Source: Burkholderiales bacterium LSUCC0115 (GTDB taxonomy: Bacteria > Pseudomonadota > Gammaproteobacteria > Burkholderiales > Burkholderiaceae_A). From it: a stretch of DNA of 64,000 nucleotides. Below, in pieces: positions 51,787 through 60,729 of this stretch. How positions within the stretch are numbered: position 1 is the first letter of the stretch; each line of letters opens with the position of its first letter. The notes under the pieces were generated by a model. The model was not told the origin of the DNA. It ran no database searches and saw nothing but the letters and a program-made list of their open reading frames with translations. Location of the stretch: positions 1-64,000 of the forward strand of contig WJBW01000004.1 in the NCBI GenBank assembly GCA_009646425.1, in the 5' to 3' direction. A program made the position numbers and the translations under genes.

Positions 51787-52251
51787 ATGGCTGCAGCCAC
51801 CAAAAGTCTGACCCGCGAAGAAGTCACCGACATGATCATGGCCACCAAGATTCAAAAGCGAATCAAATGGGCCGATGTCGCCCCCAAGTTGAAACTCTCA
51901 AAAGAATGGGTGACTGCGGCCTGCCTGGGGCAGATGGCCCTGACCAACGCGCAGGCCAAGACGGTGGCCAAGATTTTCGGGCTACCGGCCGAGGCCGTCC
52001 CCGTCTTAGAAGCAGTTCCCTACAAAGGGTCTCTGCCGACCGCCGTGCCAACCGACCCATTGATTTATCGCTTCTATGAACTCATCTCGGTCTATGGCAC
52101 CACCTTCAAGGAATTGATCCACGAGGAGTTTGGTGACGGCATCATGAGTGCGATCGACTTCAAAATGGACATGCAGCGCCAGAATGATCCCAACGGTGAC
52201 CGCGTTCAAATTGTGATGTCAGGTAAGTTTTTGCCTTACAAGACCTATTAA
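51787..52251 (+). CDS. cynS: Cyanase (cyanate hydratase)
   Basis: Cyanase converts cyanate and bicarbonate to ammonia and carbon dioxide. The 154-residue product is close to the 156-residue E. coli enzyme and keeps the active-site residues Arg95, Glu98 (PLIYRFYELISVYG) and Ser121 (GDGIMSAIDFKMDM). The N-terminal 80 residues form the helix-turn-helix-like domain. No cynR regulator or cynT carbonic anhydrase gene lies beside it, in contrast to the E. coli cyn operon. The ammonia formed could feed GltBD via glutamine synthetase. Confidence 0.97.
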   Translation: MAAATKSLTREEVTDMIMATKIQKRIKWADVAPKLKLSKEWVTAACLGQMALTNAQAKTVAKIFGLPAEAVPVLEAVPYKGSLPTAVPTDPLIYRFYELISVYGTTFKELIHEEFGDGIMSAIDFKMDMQRQNDPNGDRVQIVMSGKFLPYKTY

Positions 52252-52261
52252 GCCTCACCCC

Positions 52262-52296
52262 GCCTCCCCGCTCTGCTTGATGCTGGGCAGGGAGGC
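52262..52296 (+). terminator. Possible transcription stop after cynS
   Basis: GCCTCCC (52262-52268) and GGGAGGC (52290-52296) are reverse complements around a 21-nt loop, with a competing inner CTGC/GCAG pair. There is no T tract, so termination would have to be Rho-dependent or incomplete. The gene that follows is on the same strand 64 bp later. Confidence 0.3.
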
Positions 52297-52359
52297 CGGT
52301 ACCGAGCGCGTTTGCAGTGAGGGGCCCGCCGCCCACCAGCCAACGCCTACAATGGCGCC

Positions 52360-54180
52360 ATGCGACACCACAGCTCGGCCCAAGAATTCGATCCTCAGCA
52401 GGCCTCTAAATTCCCGCCACCGATGGGGGCCCCAAAGGGCAGCTGGGCCGTCATCAAAACCCTTCTACCTTATCTGCTGGCCTATCGGCTGCGCATCGCC
52501 ATTGCCCTGACGGCGCTGCTGGCCGCCAAGCTCGCCAACCTCGGCGTGCCCATCATTCTGAAGGGGATTGTTGACCACCTCACACTCTCTGGTGCAATCG
52601 CCCTCTCTGTGCCCATCGGCCTGATCCTTGGGTACGGCCTGATGCGCCTGGCCTCCACCGCCTTCACGGAGCTGCGAGAGGTGGTCTTTGCCCGTGTCAC
52701 CCAGGGAGCCGTGCGGGACATCTCCAAACGAGTCTTTGAACATCTGCACAGCCTGTCGCTGCGTTTCCACTTGGAGCGGCAAACCGGTGGCCTGACCCGG
52801 GACATTGAGCGAGGCTCCCGAGGGGTCTCGACGCTGGTGAACTTCACGCTCTATAGCATCGTGCCCACCGCCGTGGAGGTGCTGCTGGTGACGGCCTGGC
52901 TGGCCTGGCAGTACCCACCGATCTTTGCCATCATCACCTTGTCGGCCCTGTTGCTCTACGCGGTCTACACCATTGCTGTGACGGAATGGCGTACCCATTT
53001 TCGTCGTCAGATGAACGACCTGGACTCCAAGGCCAATGCCAAGGCCATTGATTCGTTGCTGAATTACGAGACTGTGAAGTACTTCAACAACGAAGCCTTT
53101 GAGGCCAATCGGTACGATCAGAGTCTGCTGCGTTGGCAGGAGGCTGCGATCAAAAGCCAAGTCTCCCTGTCTGTCCTCAACGTTGGCCAGTCTCTCATTA
53201 TTGCGATCGCGGTCTCCCTCATGGTCTGGCAGGCCACGGTTGGAGTGGTGGAAGGCCGGATGACCCTTGGTGACCTGGTCTTGGTCAATGCCTTCATGAT
53301 CCAGCTCTACATCCCGCTTAATTTCCTGGGGGTGCTGTACCGGGAGGTCAAGCAGAGCATCATCGATATGGAGCGTTTGTTCGGATTGTTGGTGGTTCAC
53401 CGGGAAGTCGCAGACAAGTCCGACGCGCAGGACTTGCAAGTGCGAGACGGTGAGATCCGATTCGAACACCTTCATTTTTCATACGACGGCCGCCGGCCGA
53501 TCTTCCAAGACCTGAGTTTTGTCTGTCCTGCAGGAAAAACCACGGCGGTCGTTGGGTCGTCAGGCGCGGGGAAGAGCACGCTGTCTCGGCTCCTCTATCG
53601 GTTCTACGATCCGCAGTCTGGTCGAATTCTGATCGACGGGCAGGACATCGTGGATGTTCGCCAGACCTCCTTAAGGCGCAGCATTGGCATCGTGCCGCAG
53701 GACACCGTGCTCTTCAATGACACCTTGGCCTACAACATTCGATACGGCCGGCCCGATGCCAGTGAGCAAGAGATCTTGGCTGTGGCACAGGCGGCTCACT
53801 TGGGGGAGCTGTTGGCCAAACTGCCAGATGGTCTTCAGACCATGGTGGGTGAGCGGGGCCTGAAGCTCTCAGGTGGTGAAAAGCAGCGGGTGGCGATTGC
53901 CCGTGCTCTGTTGAAACGTCCCGCCATCATGGTCTTTGATGAGGCGACCTCCTCACTGGACTCCCAGTCCGAACGCGCCATTCAGGCAGAGATTCGAGAG
54001 GTTTCTCGCGGACGAACCACCCTGGTGATTGCCCATCGGCTGTCCACCATCGTCGATGCGGACAACATCCTGGTCCTTGAGTCTGGACGTCTGGTAGAAC
54101 AGGGGCAGCACCGAGATCTCCTGGCTGCCGGGGGACGGTATGCGGAGCTCTGGGCGCTCCAGGCTCGTCAGGCCCAGTAG
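52360..54180 (+). CDS. Atm1/HMT1-type ABC exporter (fused permease and ATPase)
   Basis: This 606-residue half-transporter has about six membrane helices in residues 35-330 and an ATPase domain from about 360. Motifs are Walker A GSSGAGKST near 400, signature LSGGEKQRVAIARA near 505 and Walker B IMVFDEATSSLD near 527. The coupling segment SLLNYETVKYFNNEAFEANRYD is characteristic of the Atm1 group, which exports glutathione conjugates or metal complexes in bacteria. It would work as a homodimer. It lies between the cyanate and amino-acid transport operons; a functional link with either is not evident. Confidence 0.88.
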   Translation: MRHHSSAQEFDPQQASKFPPPMGAPKGSWAVIKTLLPYLLAYRLRIAIALTALLAAKLANLGVPIILKGIVDHLTLSGAIALSVPIGLILGYGLMRLASTAFTELREVVFARVTQGAVRDISKRVFEHLHSLSLRFHLERQTGGLTRDIERGSRGVSTLVNFTLYSIVPTAVEVLLVTAWLAWQYPPIFAIITLSALLLYAVYTIAVTEWRTHFRRQMNDLDSKANAKAIDSLLNYETVKYFNNEAFEANRYDQSLLRWQEAAIKSQVSLSVLNVGQSLIIAIAVSLMVWQATVGVVEGRMTLGDLVLVNAFMIQLYIPLNFLGVLYREVKQSIIDMERLFGLLVVHREVADKSDAQDLQVRDGEIRFEHLHFSYDGRRPIFQDLSFVCPAGKTTAVVGSSGAGKSTLSRLLYRFYDPQSGRILIDGQDIVDVRQTSLRRSIGIVPQDTVLFNDTLAYNIRYGRPDASEQEILAVAQAAHLGELLAKLPDGLQTMVGERGLKLSGGEKQRVAIARALLKRPAIMVFDEATSSLDSQSERAIQAEIREVSRGRTTLVIAHRLSTIVDADNILVLESGRLVEQGQHRDLLAAGGRYAELWALQARQAQ

Positions 54181-54262
54181 TCCCTTGACCGGCATGAGCG
54201 GCAGAACCTCCTAGGGTTTGCCCTTGCTTCGCCTGTGCTTTTGACCAAGGCCCATGGCCTTC

Positions 54263-54278
54263 GGGCACACTACTTGCT
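54263..54278 (+). promoter_or_regulatory. Sigma-54-like promoter of the amino-acid transport operon
   Basis: GGGCACA-CTAC-TTGCT matches the sigma-54 consensus TGGCACG-N4-TTGCW apart from the first T and the seventh base. The GG at 54264-54265 and GC at 54276-54277 are exactly 10 bp apart. The predicted start near 54288 is about 40 nt before the ATG at 54328. No full NtrC dyad was found upstream. Confidence 0.6.
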
Positions 54279-54327
54279 CTTATCAAAAGCGGTTGCTTTG
54301 TCTTTCACACTTCTGGAGGAGTGCCTC

Positions 54328-55356
54328 ATGTTGAAAAAATCACTTCTGAGCCTGGGCCTTGCGGCTGGCTTGGCTTTGTCGTCAACTTCTGCCTTTGCCG
54401 GTAAAACACTGGACAGCATCAAGCAAAAGGGCACCGTGTCCTGTGGCGTGAACGCGGGCCTTGGTGGTTTTGGTATTGCTGATAGCGCAGGCAAATGGAC
54501 TGGGTTTGACGTCGACTTCTGCCGTGCAGTGGCTGCAGCAGCCCTGGGTGACGCCAACAAGGTGCGTTACGTGCCCTTGAATGCTGCACAGCGCTTCACC
54601 GCATTGCAGTCTGGTGAAATCGACATCCTGTCTCGCAACACCACCTGGACCATGAGCCGTGACACCCAATTGGGTCTGAGTTTTGGCGCCACCACTTTCT
54701 ATGATGGCCAGGGTTTCCTGGTTCCCAAGAAACTCAATGTGAAGTCTGCTAAACAACTCAAGGGCGCCACGGTCTGTGTTCAGTCCGGCACGACCACCGA
54801 GAAGAATCTGGCTGACTACTTCCGCAGCAAAAAGATGAGCTACAAGCCAGTGGTCTATGAGGACCTCAAGGCCCTGATCGCCGCTTATGCAGAGGGACGT
54901 TGTGCGGTCTTCACCTCTGACGCTTCACAGCTGGCCGCCATTCGGGCCAACGACATGAAGAACCCCGCTGACCATGTGATCCTGCCTGAGATCATCAGCA
55001 AGGAGCCCCTGGGCCCCGTGGTTCGTCGTGGTGATGAAGACTGGGCGAAATTGGTCACCTGGACCCACTTCGCGATGCTGGCTGCTGAAGAGGCGGGCAT
55101 CACGTCAGCCAACGTCGACAGCAAGAAGTCAGAGACCCTGCCCGACATTCAGCGACTGCTGGGCCAGGCCAACAACGATTTCGGCAAGTCCATCGGTGTT
55201 GACGCGGCATGGGCTTATCGCGTGATCAAGCAGGTGGGCAACTACGGCGAAGTCTTCGAGCGCAATGTGGGTAAGAACACCCCCCTGAAACTCGACCGTG
55301 GTCAAAACGCACTCTGGACCAATGGCGGTCTGCAGTACGCACCACCCATCCGCTAA
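54328..55356 (+). CDS. aapJ: General L-amino acid ABC transporter, periplasmic binding protein
   Basis: This binding protein captures polar amino acids for the AapQMP transporter. The ATG at 54328 has a GGAGGAG site 6 bases upstream and starts a signal peptide MLKKSLLSLGLAAGLALSS with probable cleavage after SAFA (24). The upstream in-frame extension is not supported. The mature part shows KTLDSIKQKGTVSCGVNAGLGGFG, DVDFCRAVAAAALGD and GATVCVQSGTTTEKNLADYF, typical of AapJ. The protein has 342 residues. A stable hairpin follows the stop codon before the permease genes. Confidence 0.93.
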   Translation: MLKKSLLSLGLAAGLALSSTSAFAGKTLDSIKQKGTVSCGVNAGLGGFGIADSAGKWTGFDVDFCRAVAAAALGDANKVRYVPLNAAQRFTALQSGEIDILSRNTTWTMSRDTQLGLSFGATTFYDGQGFLVPKKLNVKSAKQLKGATVCVQSGTTTEKNLADYFRSKKMSYKPVVYEDLKALIAAYAEGRCAVFTSDASQLAAIRANDMKNPADHVILPEIISKEPLGPVVRRGDEDWAKLVTWTHFAMLAAEEAGITSANVDSKKSETLPDIQRLLGQANNDFGKSIGVDAAWAYRVIKQVGNYGEVFERNVGKNTPLKLDRGQNALWTNGGLQYAPPIR

Positions 55357-55378
55357 GCGCCAGGCTTTTATAGGCCAT

Positions 55379-55413
55379 GCTGTCAGCCTCGGACTTGGTC
55401 CAAGGCTGACAGC
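55379..55413 (+). other. Long intra-operon hairpin between aapJ and aapQ
   Basis: GCTGTCAGCCT (55379-55389) pairs perfectly with AGGCTGACAGC (55403-55413). Inside, GGAC (55391-55394) pairs with GTCC (55398-55401) around a 3-nt loop after one mismatch. The total is 15 bp. There is no T tract. Hairpins at this position commonly stabilise the upstream mRNA or end part of the transcripts so that the binding protein is made in excess over the permeases. Confidence 0.75.
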
Positions 55414-55423
55414 CCTCATCTGA

Positions 55424-56404
55424 ATGCCCAGTTTCTTTTCAAATCCCAAGTATCGAGCCCTGTTCTGGCAATTGATGCTAATGGCCCTGTTGGCCCTTGG
55501 CCTCTGGCTGCTGGTCGGCAACCTTCAGGCCAATCTGGCCAAGCGCGGCATTGAAATGGGATTTGGTTTTCTGTCGGGCCCGGCTGGCTTTGATATTGCC
55601 GAAAGGGCCATTGAATACTCGGCTGACAGCAGCTACTGGCGAGCCTACGCGGTCGGCATTCTGAACACCTTGCGTGTCGCCCTGCTGGGGATTGCCTTGT
55701 CCAGTCTGCTGGGCCTGTTGGTCGCCATCGGCAGCCTATCGGCCAATGTCCTGATCGCCGCGATCTCCCGAGGGTTTGTCGAAATCGTTCGAAATGTGCC
55801 TTTGCTGCTGCAGCTCTTTTTTTGGTACCTGAGCCTCACGGCCGCCCTGCCCGCCAACGACTCGCCCTTGTCTTTTGGATTTGGTTTTTTCCTGGACAAG
55901 GGCGGCTTTCACTTCCCCTGGTTTGAGGATGGCTGGTTCACCGCCTGGGTGGTCCCAGAGCCCGGTCCCTTTGGCCTGACTGGGGGCGCCAGTCTGTCAC
56001 CAGAATTTATGGCTTTGCTGGCTGGCCTGACCATCTACACCAGCGCCTTTATTGCCGAAGTGATTCGAGCGGGTGTTCTGTCGGTGCCCAAGGGCCAGTC
56101 TGAGGCGGCCAAGGCCCTGGGCCTGTCGGGCTGGCAGCAACTGCGATTGGTGATTCTGCCGCAGGCCCTTCGGGTCATCATCCCGCCCACCACCAATCAG
56201 TACCTCAACCTGACCAAGAACAGCAGCCTGGCGGTGGCCATCGGTTACCCAGAGTTGGTCAGTGTGGCGACGACCACTCTCAACCAGACGGGACATGCCG
56301 TGGAGGCCATCTCGATCCTCATGTTGGTCTACCTGACCATCTCCCTGCTGACTTCTTTCATCATGCATCGGTTTGAGCAGGCCACTCGCTTGAAGGAGCG
56401 TTGA
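55424..56404 (+). CDS. aapQ: General L-amino acid ABC transporter permease
   Basis: The 326-residue permease has an N-terminal helix and the HisM-type core with FVEIVRNVPLLLQLFFWYLSL near residue 123 and the coupling loop AKALGLSGWQQLRLVILPQALRVIIPP near 227-253. It carries a long periplasmic insertion (about 145-195), usual for AapQ. Its stop codon overlaps the start of aapM (TGATG). Confidence 0.93.
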   Translation: MPSFFSNPKYRALFWQLMLMALLALGLWLLVGNLQANLAKRGIEMGFGFLSGPAGFDIAERAIEYSADSSYWRAYAVGILNTLRVALLGIALSSLLGLLVAIGSLSANVLIAAISRGFVEIVRNVPLLLQLFFWYLSLTAALPANDSPLSFGFGFFLDKGGFHFPWFEDGWFTAWVVPEPGPFGLTGGASLSPEFMALLAGLTIYTSAFIAEVIRAGVLSVPKGQSEAAKALGLSGWQQLRLVILPQALRVIIPPTTNQYLNLTKNSSLAVAIGYPELVSVATTTLNQTGHAVEAISILMLVYLTISLLTSFIMHRFEQATRLKER

Positions 56405-57489
56405 TGTCGGCAGACCGATCGGTGATCCGCGCGTCGGCCCCAGCTGTTGGCTGGTGGGCGCCCCTTCGTCTGCTGTTCAAGGGTCGGCTGAACGCGGCCT
56501 TGTCTCTTTTGTCGGTCGCTGTACTCGCCTGGCTGGCGGTAACAGTGATTCCTTGGGGTGTGACCCATGCGGTCTTTGACAACAATCTAGAGGCCTGCCG
56601 GGCAGCGCGAGGCCAGGGCGCCTGCTGGGGTCTGATCGGTGAGAAATGGCGGCTGATTCTATTTGGCCGCTATCCCTTCGAGGAACTCTGGCGGCCCTTG
56701 GTAGCCAGCGTTCTGATGGTCATGGCCTGCCTGGTGATTGCCCGGCGTCAGTGGTGGAAACTTTGGATTCTGTTAGCCGCGGTTGGCGTGGTGGTCGCCT
56801 CGGTTCTATTAATGCTGGGCGGCTTTCTGGGTCTGACGCCAGTGCCCACGGAGCGGTTGGGTGGCCTATCCCTGACCCTCTTGTTGGCCATCATCGGAAA
56901 TCTGATGTCACTGCCGCTGGCCGTTGGCCTGGCACTGGGGCGTTGCTCCCATCTGCCCTTGATCCGCGTGGTCTGCTCGACTTTTGTCGAGGTGGTTCGA
57001 GGTGTCCCGCTGGTGACGGTCCTGTTCATGGCCAGTTTTATGTTTCCCTTGTTCCTGCCCAGTGGCATGAACCCGGATGTGCTGCTGCGTGTCGCGGTAG
57101 GCCTGACGATTTTTAGTGCGGCCTATCAGGCCGAGGTGATTCGAGGCGGTATTAACAGTGTGCCCAGGGGGCAGCTCGAGGCGGCCCAGTCCCTCGGGAT
57201 GGGCTATTGGCTGACCCAGGGCAAGGTGGTCCTGCCTCAGGCGTTTCGAGTCGTCGTGCCGCCTTTGGTGAACAGTTTTATCGCCCTGTTCAAAGACACC
57301 TCGTTGGTCACCATCGTCAGCCTGTTCGAGCTCTTTGGCAGCCTTCGATTGGCACTGGCTGACCCGGAGTGGCGGCCTTTCTATGTTGAGGGTTTCATCT
57401 TTGTTGCCCTGATCTATTGGGTCTTCTGTAGTGCCATGAGCAAGTATGCGCGAGGTCTGGAGCGCGACTTTGCTGTGGCTCGGCGCTAG
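56404..57489 (+). CDS. aapM: General L-amino acid ABC transporter permease
   Basis: The 361-residue permease pairs with AapQ. It has several hydrophobic segments in the N-terminal half (for example about 37-57, 97-115, 120-140), then the HisM core with TFVEVVRGVPLVTVLFM near 197 and AAQSLGMGYWLTQGKVVLPQAFRVVVPPLVN near 260-290. The start ATG at 56404 overlaps the aapQ stop. A 60-bp gap precedes aapP. Confidence 0.93.
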   Translation: MSADRSVIRASAPAVGWWAPLRLLFKGRLNAALSLLSVAVLAWLAVTVIPWGVTHAVFDNNLEACRAARGQGACWGLIGEKWRLILFGRYPFEELWRPLVASVLMVMACLVIARRQWWKLWILLAAVGVVVASVLLMLGGFLGLTPVPTERLGGLSLTLLLAIIGNLMSLPLAVGLALGRCSHLPLIRVVCSTFVEVVRGVPLVTVLFMASFMFPLFLPSGMNPDVLLRVAVGLTIFSAAYQAEVIRGGINSVPRGQLEAAQSLGMGYWLTQGKVVLPQAFRVVVPPLVNSFIALFKDTSLVTIVSLFELFGSLRLALADPEWRPFYVEGFIFVALIYWVFCSAMSKYARGLERDFAVARR

Positions 57490-57549
57490 TCATGTCTGGT
57501 GCCATGGACCTCCGATCGACAGAATTGAACACACTAAGAGGTGAGTGAG

Positions 57550-58284
57550 ATGTCCATCATTACCTTTGAGAAGGTCTCAAAGTGGTACGGCCAGTTTCAG
57601 GTTCTCAAGGACATTGATTTGTCGGTGGCCTCCGGCGAGCGGATCGTGGTCTGCGGACCATCGGGTAGCGGCAAGTCCACGCTGATTCGGTGTGTGAATG
57701 CACTGGAACCCTATCAAGCTGGGCGGCTGACAGTCTGTGGCACCCACCTGACAGATGACCTTAAGTCGATTCACCGGGTTCGCGAGCAGGTCGGGATGGT
57801 CTTTCAGAGCTTCAACCTGTTTCCACACCTAACGGTTCTGGACAACCTGACGCTCGCTCCCATCCATGTCCTGGGTGTTGACAAGGACCAGGCCGTTCAG
57901 ACTGCTATGGCTCAGCTAGAGCGGGTTCGAATTGCGGAGCAGGCCCAGAAGTACCCCGGGCAGTTGTCTGGCGGTCAGCAGCAGCGGGTGGCAATCGCCC
58001 GCACCCTGTGCATGTCGCCAAAGGTCTTGTTGTTTGATGAGCCCACCAGTGCCTTGGACCCCGAGATGGTCAAAGAGGTCTTGGATGTCATGGTCGAGTT
58101 GGCCCAACAGGGTTCGACCATGATCTGTGTGACCCACGAGATGGGATTTGCCCGAGAGGTGGCCGACCGAGTGATCTTCATGGATGCCGGCACCATCGTG
58201 GAACAGGGCGATCCAGACACTTTTTTTGGCTCACCCAAGCATCCACGGGCCATCGATTTCTTAAGCAAAATTCTCGCCCATTGA
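57550..58284 (+). CDS. aapP: Amino acid ABC transporter ATP-binding protein
   Basis: This 244-residue ATPase drives the AapQM permease pair. It shows Walker [13 protein letters not shown] near residue 36, signature [15 protein letters not shown] near 140, Walker [15 protein letters not shown] and the H-loop in CVTHEMGFA, the GlnQ/HisP group. The ATG at 57550 with a GAGG site about 8 bases upstream is preferred over a GTG three codons earlier. The dehydrogenase gene starts 25 bp downstream. Confidence 0.94.
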   Translation: MSIITFEKVSKWYGQFQVLKDIDLSVASGERIVVCGPSGSGKSTLIRCVNALEPYQAGRLTVCGTHLTDDLKSIHRVREQVGMVFQSFNLFPHLTVLDNLTLAPIHVLGVDKDQAVQTAMAQLERVRIAEQAQKYPGQLSGGQQQRVAIARTLCMSPKVLLFDEPTSALDPEMVKEVLDVMVELAQQGSTMICVTHEMGFAREVADRVIFMDAGTIVEQGDPDTFFGSPKHPRAIDFLSKILAH

Positions 58285-58309
58285 TCATTTATTGTTGAAA
58301 GGACGTTTG

Positions 58310-59380
58310 ATGTCTCGGTATCGCATTGCTGCCATTCCAGGCGATGGCATTGGTAAAGAAGTCATGCCTGAGGGCATTCGAGTGCTGGAGGCGGCCGCCA
58401 GTCGCTTTAACCTGACACTCGACTTCGATCATTTCGATTTTGCCTCTTGTGACTATTACCTGAAGCACGGGGACATGCTGCCGCCCGACTGGAAGGATCA
58501 GATTGGCGGTCATGATGCGATTTTTTATGGTGCGGTCGGCTGGCCGGCTACCGTGCCCGATCACGTCTCACTCTGGGGTTCGTTGCTGAAGTTTCGGCGC
58601 GAGTTCGACCAGTACGTCAACCTGCGCCCCGTTCGTTTGATGCCAGGTGTTCGCTCACCTCTGGCTGGTCGAGAGCCCGGCGACATCGATTTCTATGTGG
58701 TTCGCGAAAACACCGAGGGTGAATATTCATCGGTTGGTGGCGTCATGTTTGGTGGCACCGATCGAGAGGTGGTCATTCAAGAGACGGTGATGACCCGACA
58801 TGGCACAGACCGCGTCTTGCGGTTTGCCTATGAACTGGCCAACAAGAGACCCAAGAAACACCTGACGTCTGCCACCAAGAGCAATGGTATTGCGATCACC
58901 ATGCCATGGTGGGACCAGCGCGTCGAGACCATGTCCAAAGACTACCCGCAGGTCAAGACGGACAAGTATCACATCGACATCCTGACCGCTCACTTTGTCC
59001 AGCATCCGGACTGGTTTGATGTGGTGGTGGCCAGCAATCTATTCGGGGACATCCTGTCCGATTTGGGACCGGCGTGTACCGGGACCATCGGTATTGCGCC
59101 ATCGGGCAACCTGAACCCAGAGCGAAACTTCCCCTCTTTGTTTGAGCCAGTGCATGGATCAGCACCGGACATCGCTGGCAAGGGCGTTGCAAACCCCATC
59201 GGTCAGATTTGGTCGGGCGCCATGATGCTGGACTTCCTTGGGCACGCCGAGGCACATGATGCGATTCTGCGGGCCATCGAGCAGGTTTTACGCGATGGCC
59301 CCAAGACCCGTGACCTGGGTGGTCAGGCCGGCACAGTGGAGGTTGGCCAGGCGATTGCCAAAGCAGTGGCGACTGCATGA
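58310..59380 (+). CDS. ttuC: Tartrate/D-malate dehydrogenase (decarboxylating, TtuC/DmlA type)
   Basis: This NAD- and metal-dependent beta-decarboxylating dehydrogenase probably acts on tartrate or D-malate. From ATG 58310, with GAAAGGA 6 bases upstream, the product has 356 residues. It shows IAAIPGDGIGKEVMPEG at the N-terminus, the substrate segment VNLRPVRLMPGV, VRENTEGEYSSVGG, the metal-binding NLFGDILSDLGPACTGTIG and the nucleotide loop EPVHGSAPDIAGKGVANP. Isopropylmalate dehydrogenase is the nearest alternative, but the TtuC-type KHGDMLPPDWKDQI segment favours tartrate/malate. It overlaps the glycerate kinase gene by 4 bp. Confidence 0.85.
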   Translation: MSRYRIAAIPGDGIGKEVMPEGIRVLEAAASRFNLTLDFDHFDFASCDYYLKHGDMLPPDWKDQIGGHDAIFYGAVGWPATVPDHVSLWGSLLKFRREFDQYVNLRPVRLMPGVRSPLAGREPGDIDFYVVRENTEGEYSSVGGVMFGGTDREVVIQETVMTRHGTDRVLRFAYELANKRPKKHLTSATKSNGIAITMPWWDQRVETMSKDYPQVKTDKYHIDILTAHFVQHPDWFDVVVASNLFGDILSDLGPACTGTIGIAPSGNLNPERNFPSLFEPVHGSAPDIAGKGVANPIGQIWSGAMMLDFLGHAEAHDAILRAIEQVLRDGPKTRDLGGQAGTVEVGQAIAKAVATA

Positions 59381-60702
59381 CAGCCGTGCAGCCCGTCTTG
59401 GGGCGAACCCCCGAGCCTGATGCTGTGCTGGATCTGATGCGCCGGAGTTTTCAGGCGGCTGTGGCTGCTGCGGACCCGATCCAACTGCTGGCGCCTCATT
59501 TGCCCAGCCCACCGACCGGACGAACCTTGGTGGTCGGCGCGGGCAAGGCAGCCGCCAGCATGGCGGCGGCAGTGGAGGCGGCTTGGCCCGCTGACCGGCC
59601 CTTGTCTGGATTGGTCATCACTCGTTATGCCCATGGGCTTGCACTCGATCGAATCCGCTGCGTGGAAGCAGGGCATCCGGTTCCCGATCAGGCCGGTGAA
59701 AGCGCGGCTGTAGAGATTCGGAGCATGGTGGCCTCGCTGACGAAGCAAGACCAATTGATCGTTCTGGTCTCGGGCGGCGGTTCGAGCCTGCTGTCGCTGC
59801 CGGTTGCCGATGTGTCGATGGCCGATCTGAAAAAGTTGACAACAGACCTGCTGCGCTCGGGCGCACCCATCACCGACATGAACATTGTTCGCAAGCACCT
59901 GTCGCAGATTCAGGGCGGGCATCTTGCATTGGCCAGTCTTGCACCCGTCACGGCCTTGGTGATCTCAGATGTGGTGGGCGATGATCCCTCCTCGATTGCG
60001 TCGGGTCCTTGCAGCCCAGACCCATCGACCTACCGAGACGCGCTAGACGTTTTGGACCGCTGGTCTGTGACCCCGCCGACTTCCATTCGGGTCCATCTGC
60101 AAAAGGGTCTCCAGGGCGAGGTGGCCGAGACACCCAAGCCTGGGGATGCTCGTCTGTCTCATGTCACCACTCGCCTGGTTGCCACGGCTCAACAGAGTCT
60201 TCGAGCTGCGGGGGCTGTCTTTGCTGCTGCCGGTGTTCGACCCGTTCTCTTGGGTGACTCGGTGACGGGAGAGGCGCGGGATGTCGCCAGTGGTCTGGCT
60301 TCTTGGGTTCGAGACATCGCCCAAGACCGATCGAGCGATGTTCAGCGTCCCGTAGCCTTGATCTCTGGCGGCGAGTGCACCGTCACCGTTCGGGGAGAGG
60401 GTAAAGGGGGGCGTTGTTCCGAATATCTTCTCTCCATGGGGTTGGCAGTCGAGTCTCTTGGGGTGGCCGATCGGGTCTATGGTGTCGCCGCTGATACGGA
60501 TGGCATCGATGGCGCCAGTGAGGCAGCGGGTGCGTTGCTCACACCGACCAGCCTCGCACAGGCTCGAGCACTCGGCGTTCAGCCCATGCGAGCCTTGACG
60601 AGCAATGACGCCTTGGCGGTCTTTGAACCCCTCGGCCTCACCCTGGTGACCGGCCCAACGCGAACCAACGTCAACGACTATCGGGCGATTCTCGTACTAT
60701 GA
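59377..60702 (+). CDS. ttuD: Glycerate 2-kinase (MOFRL family, TtuD type)
   Basis: The enzyme phosphorylates D-glycerate to 2-phosphoglycerate, the entry of tartrate or glyoxylate carbon into glycolysis. The 441-residue product has VVGAGKAAASMAAAVEAAW near residue 50, the SGGGSSLL loop near 131, KHLSQIQGGHLA near 171, and the C-terminal MOFRL part with GGECTVTVRGEGKGGRCSEY near 329 and AADTDGIDGASEAAGA. The coupling to ttuC (ATGA) supports a joint pathway in which tartrate is converted to D-glycerate and then phosphorylated. Confidence 0.9.
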   Translation: MTAVQPVLGRTPEPDAVLDLMRRSFQAAVAAADPIQLLAPHLPSPPTGRTLVVGAGKAAASMAAAVEAAWPADRPLSGLVITRYAHGLALDRIRCVEAGHPVPDQAGESAAVEIRSMVASLTKQDQLIVLVSGGGSSLLSLPVADVSMADLKKLTTDLLRSGAPITDMNIVRKHLSQIQGGHLALASLAPVTALVISDVVGDDPSSIASGPCSPDPSTYRDALDVLDRWSVTPPTSIRVHLQKGLQGEVAETPKPGDARLSHVTTRLVATAQQSLRAAGAVFAAAGVRPVLLGDSVTGEARDVASGLASWVRDIAQDRSSDVQRPVALISGGECTVTVRGEGKGGRCSEYLLSMGLAVESLGVADRVYGVAADTDGIDGASEAAGALLTPTSLAQARALGVQPMRALTSNDALAVFEPLGLTLVTGPTRTNVNDYRAILVL

Positions 60703-60729
60703 AGGTCTCGCTAGCCTAAGAGGAACGCT

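Noticed and set aside
52277-52510. Short open frame between cynS and the Atm1-type exporter
   Set aside because: It runs into the exporter gene in a different frame, has no ribosome-binding site or similarity to a known protein, and overlaps the hairpin after cynS.
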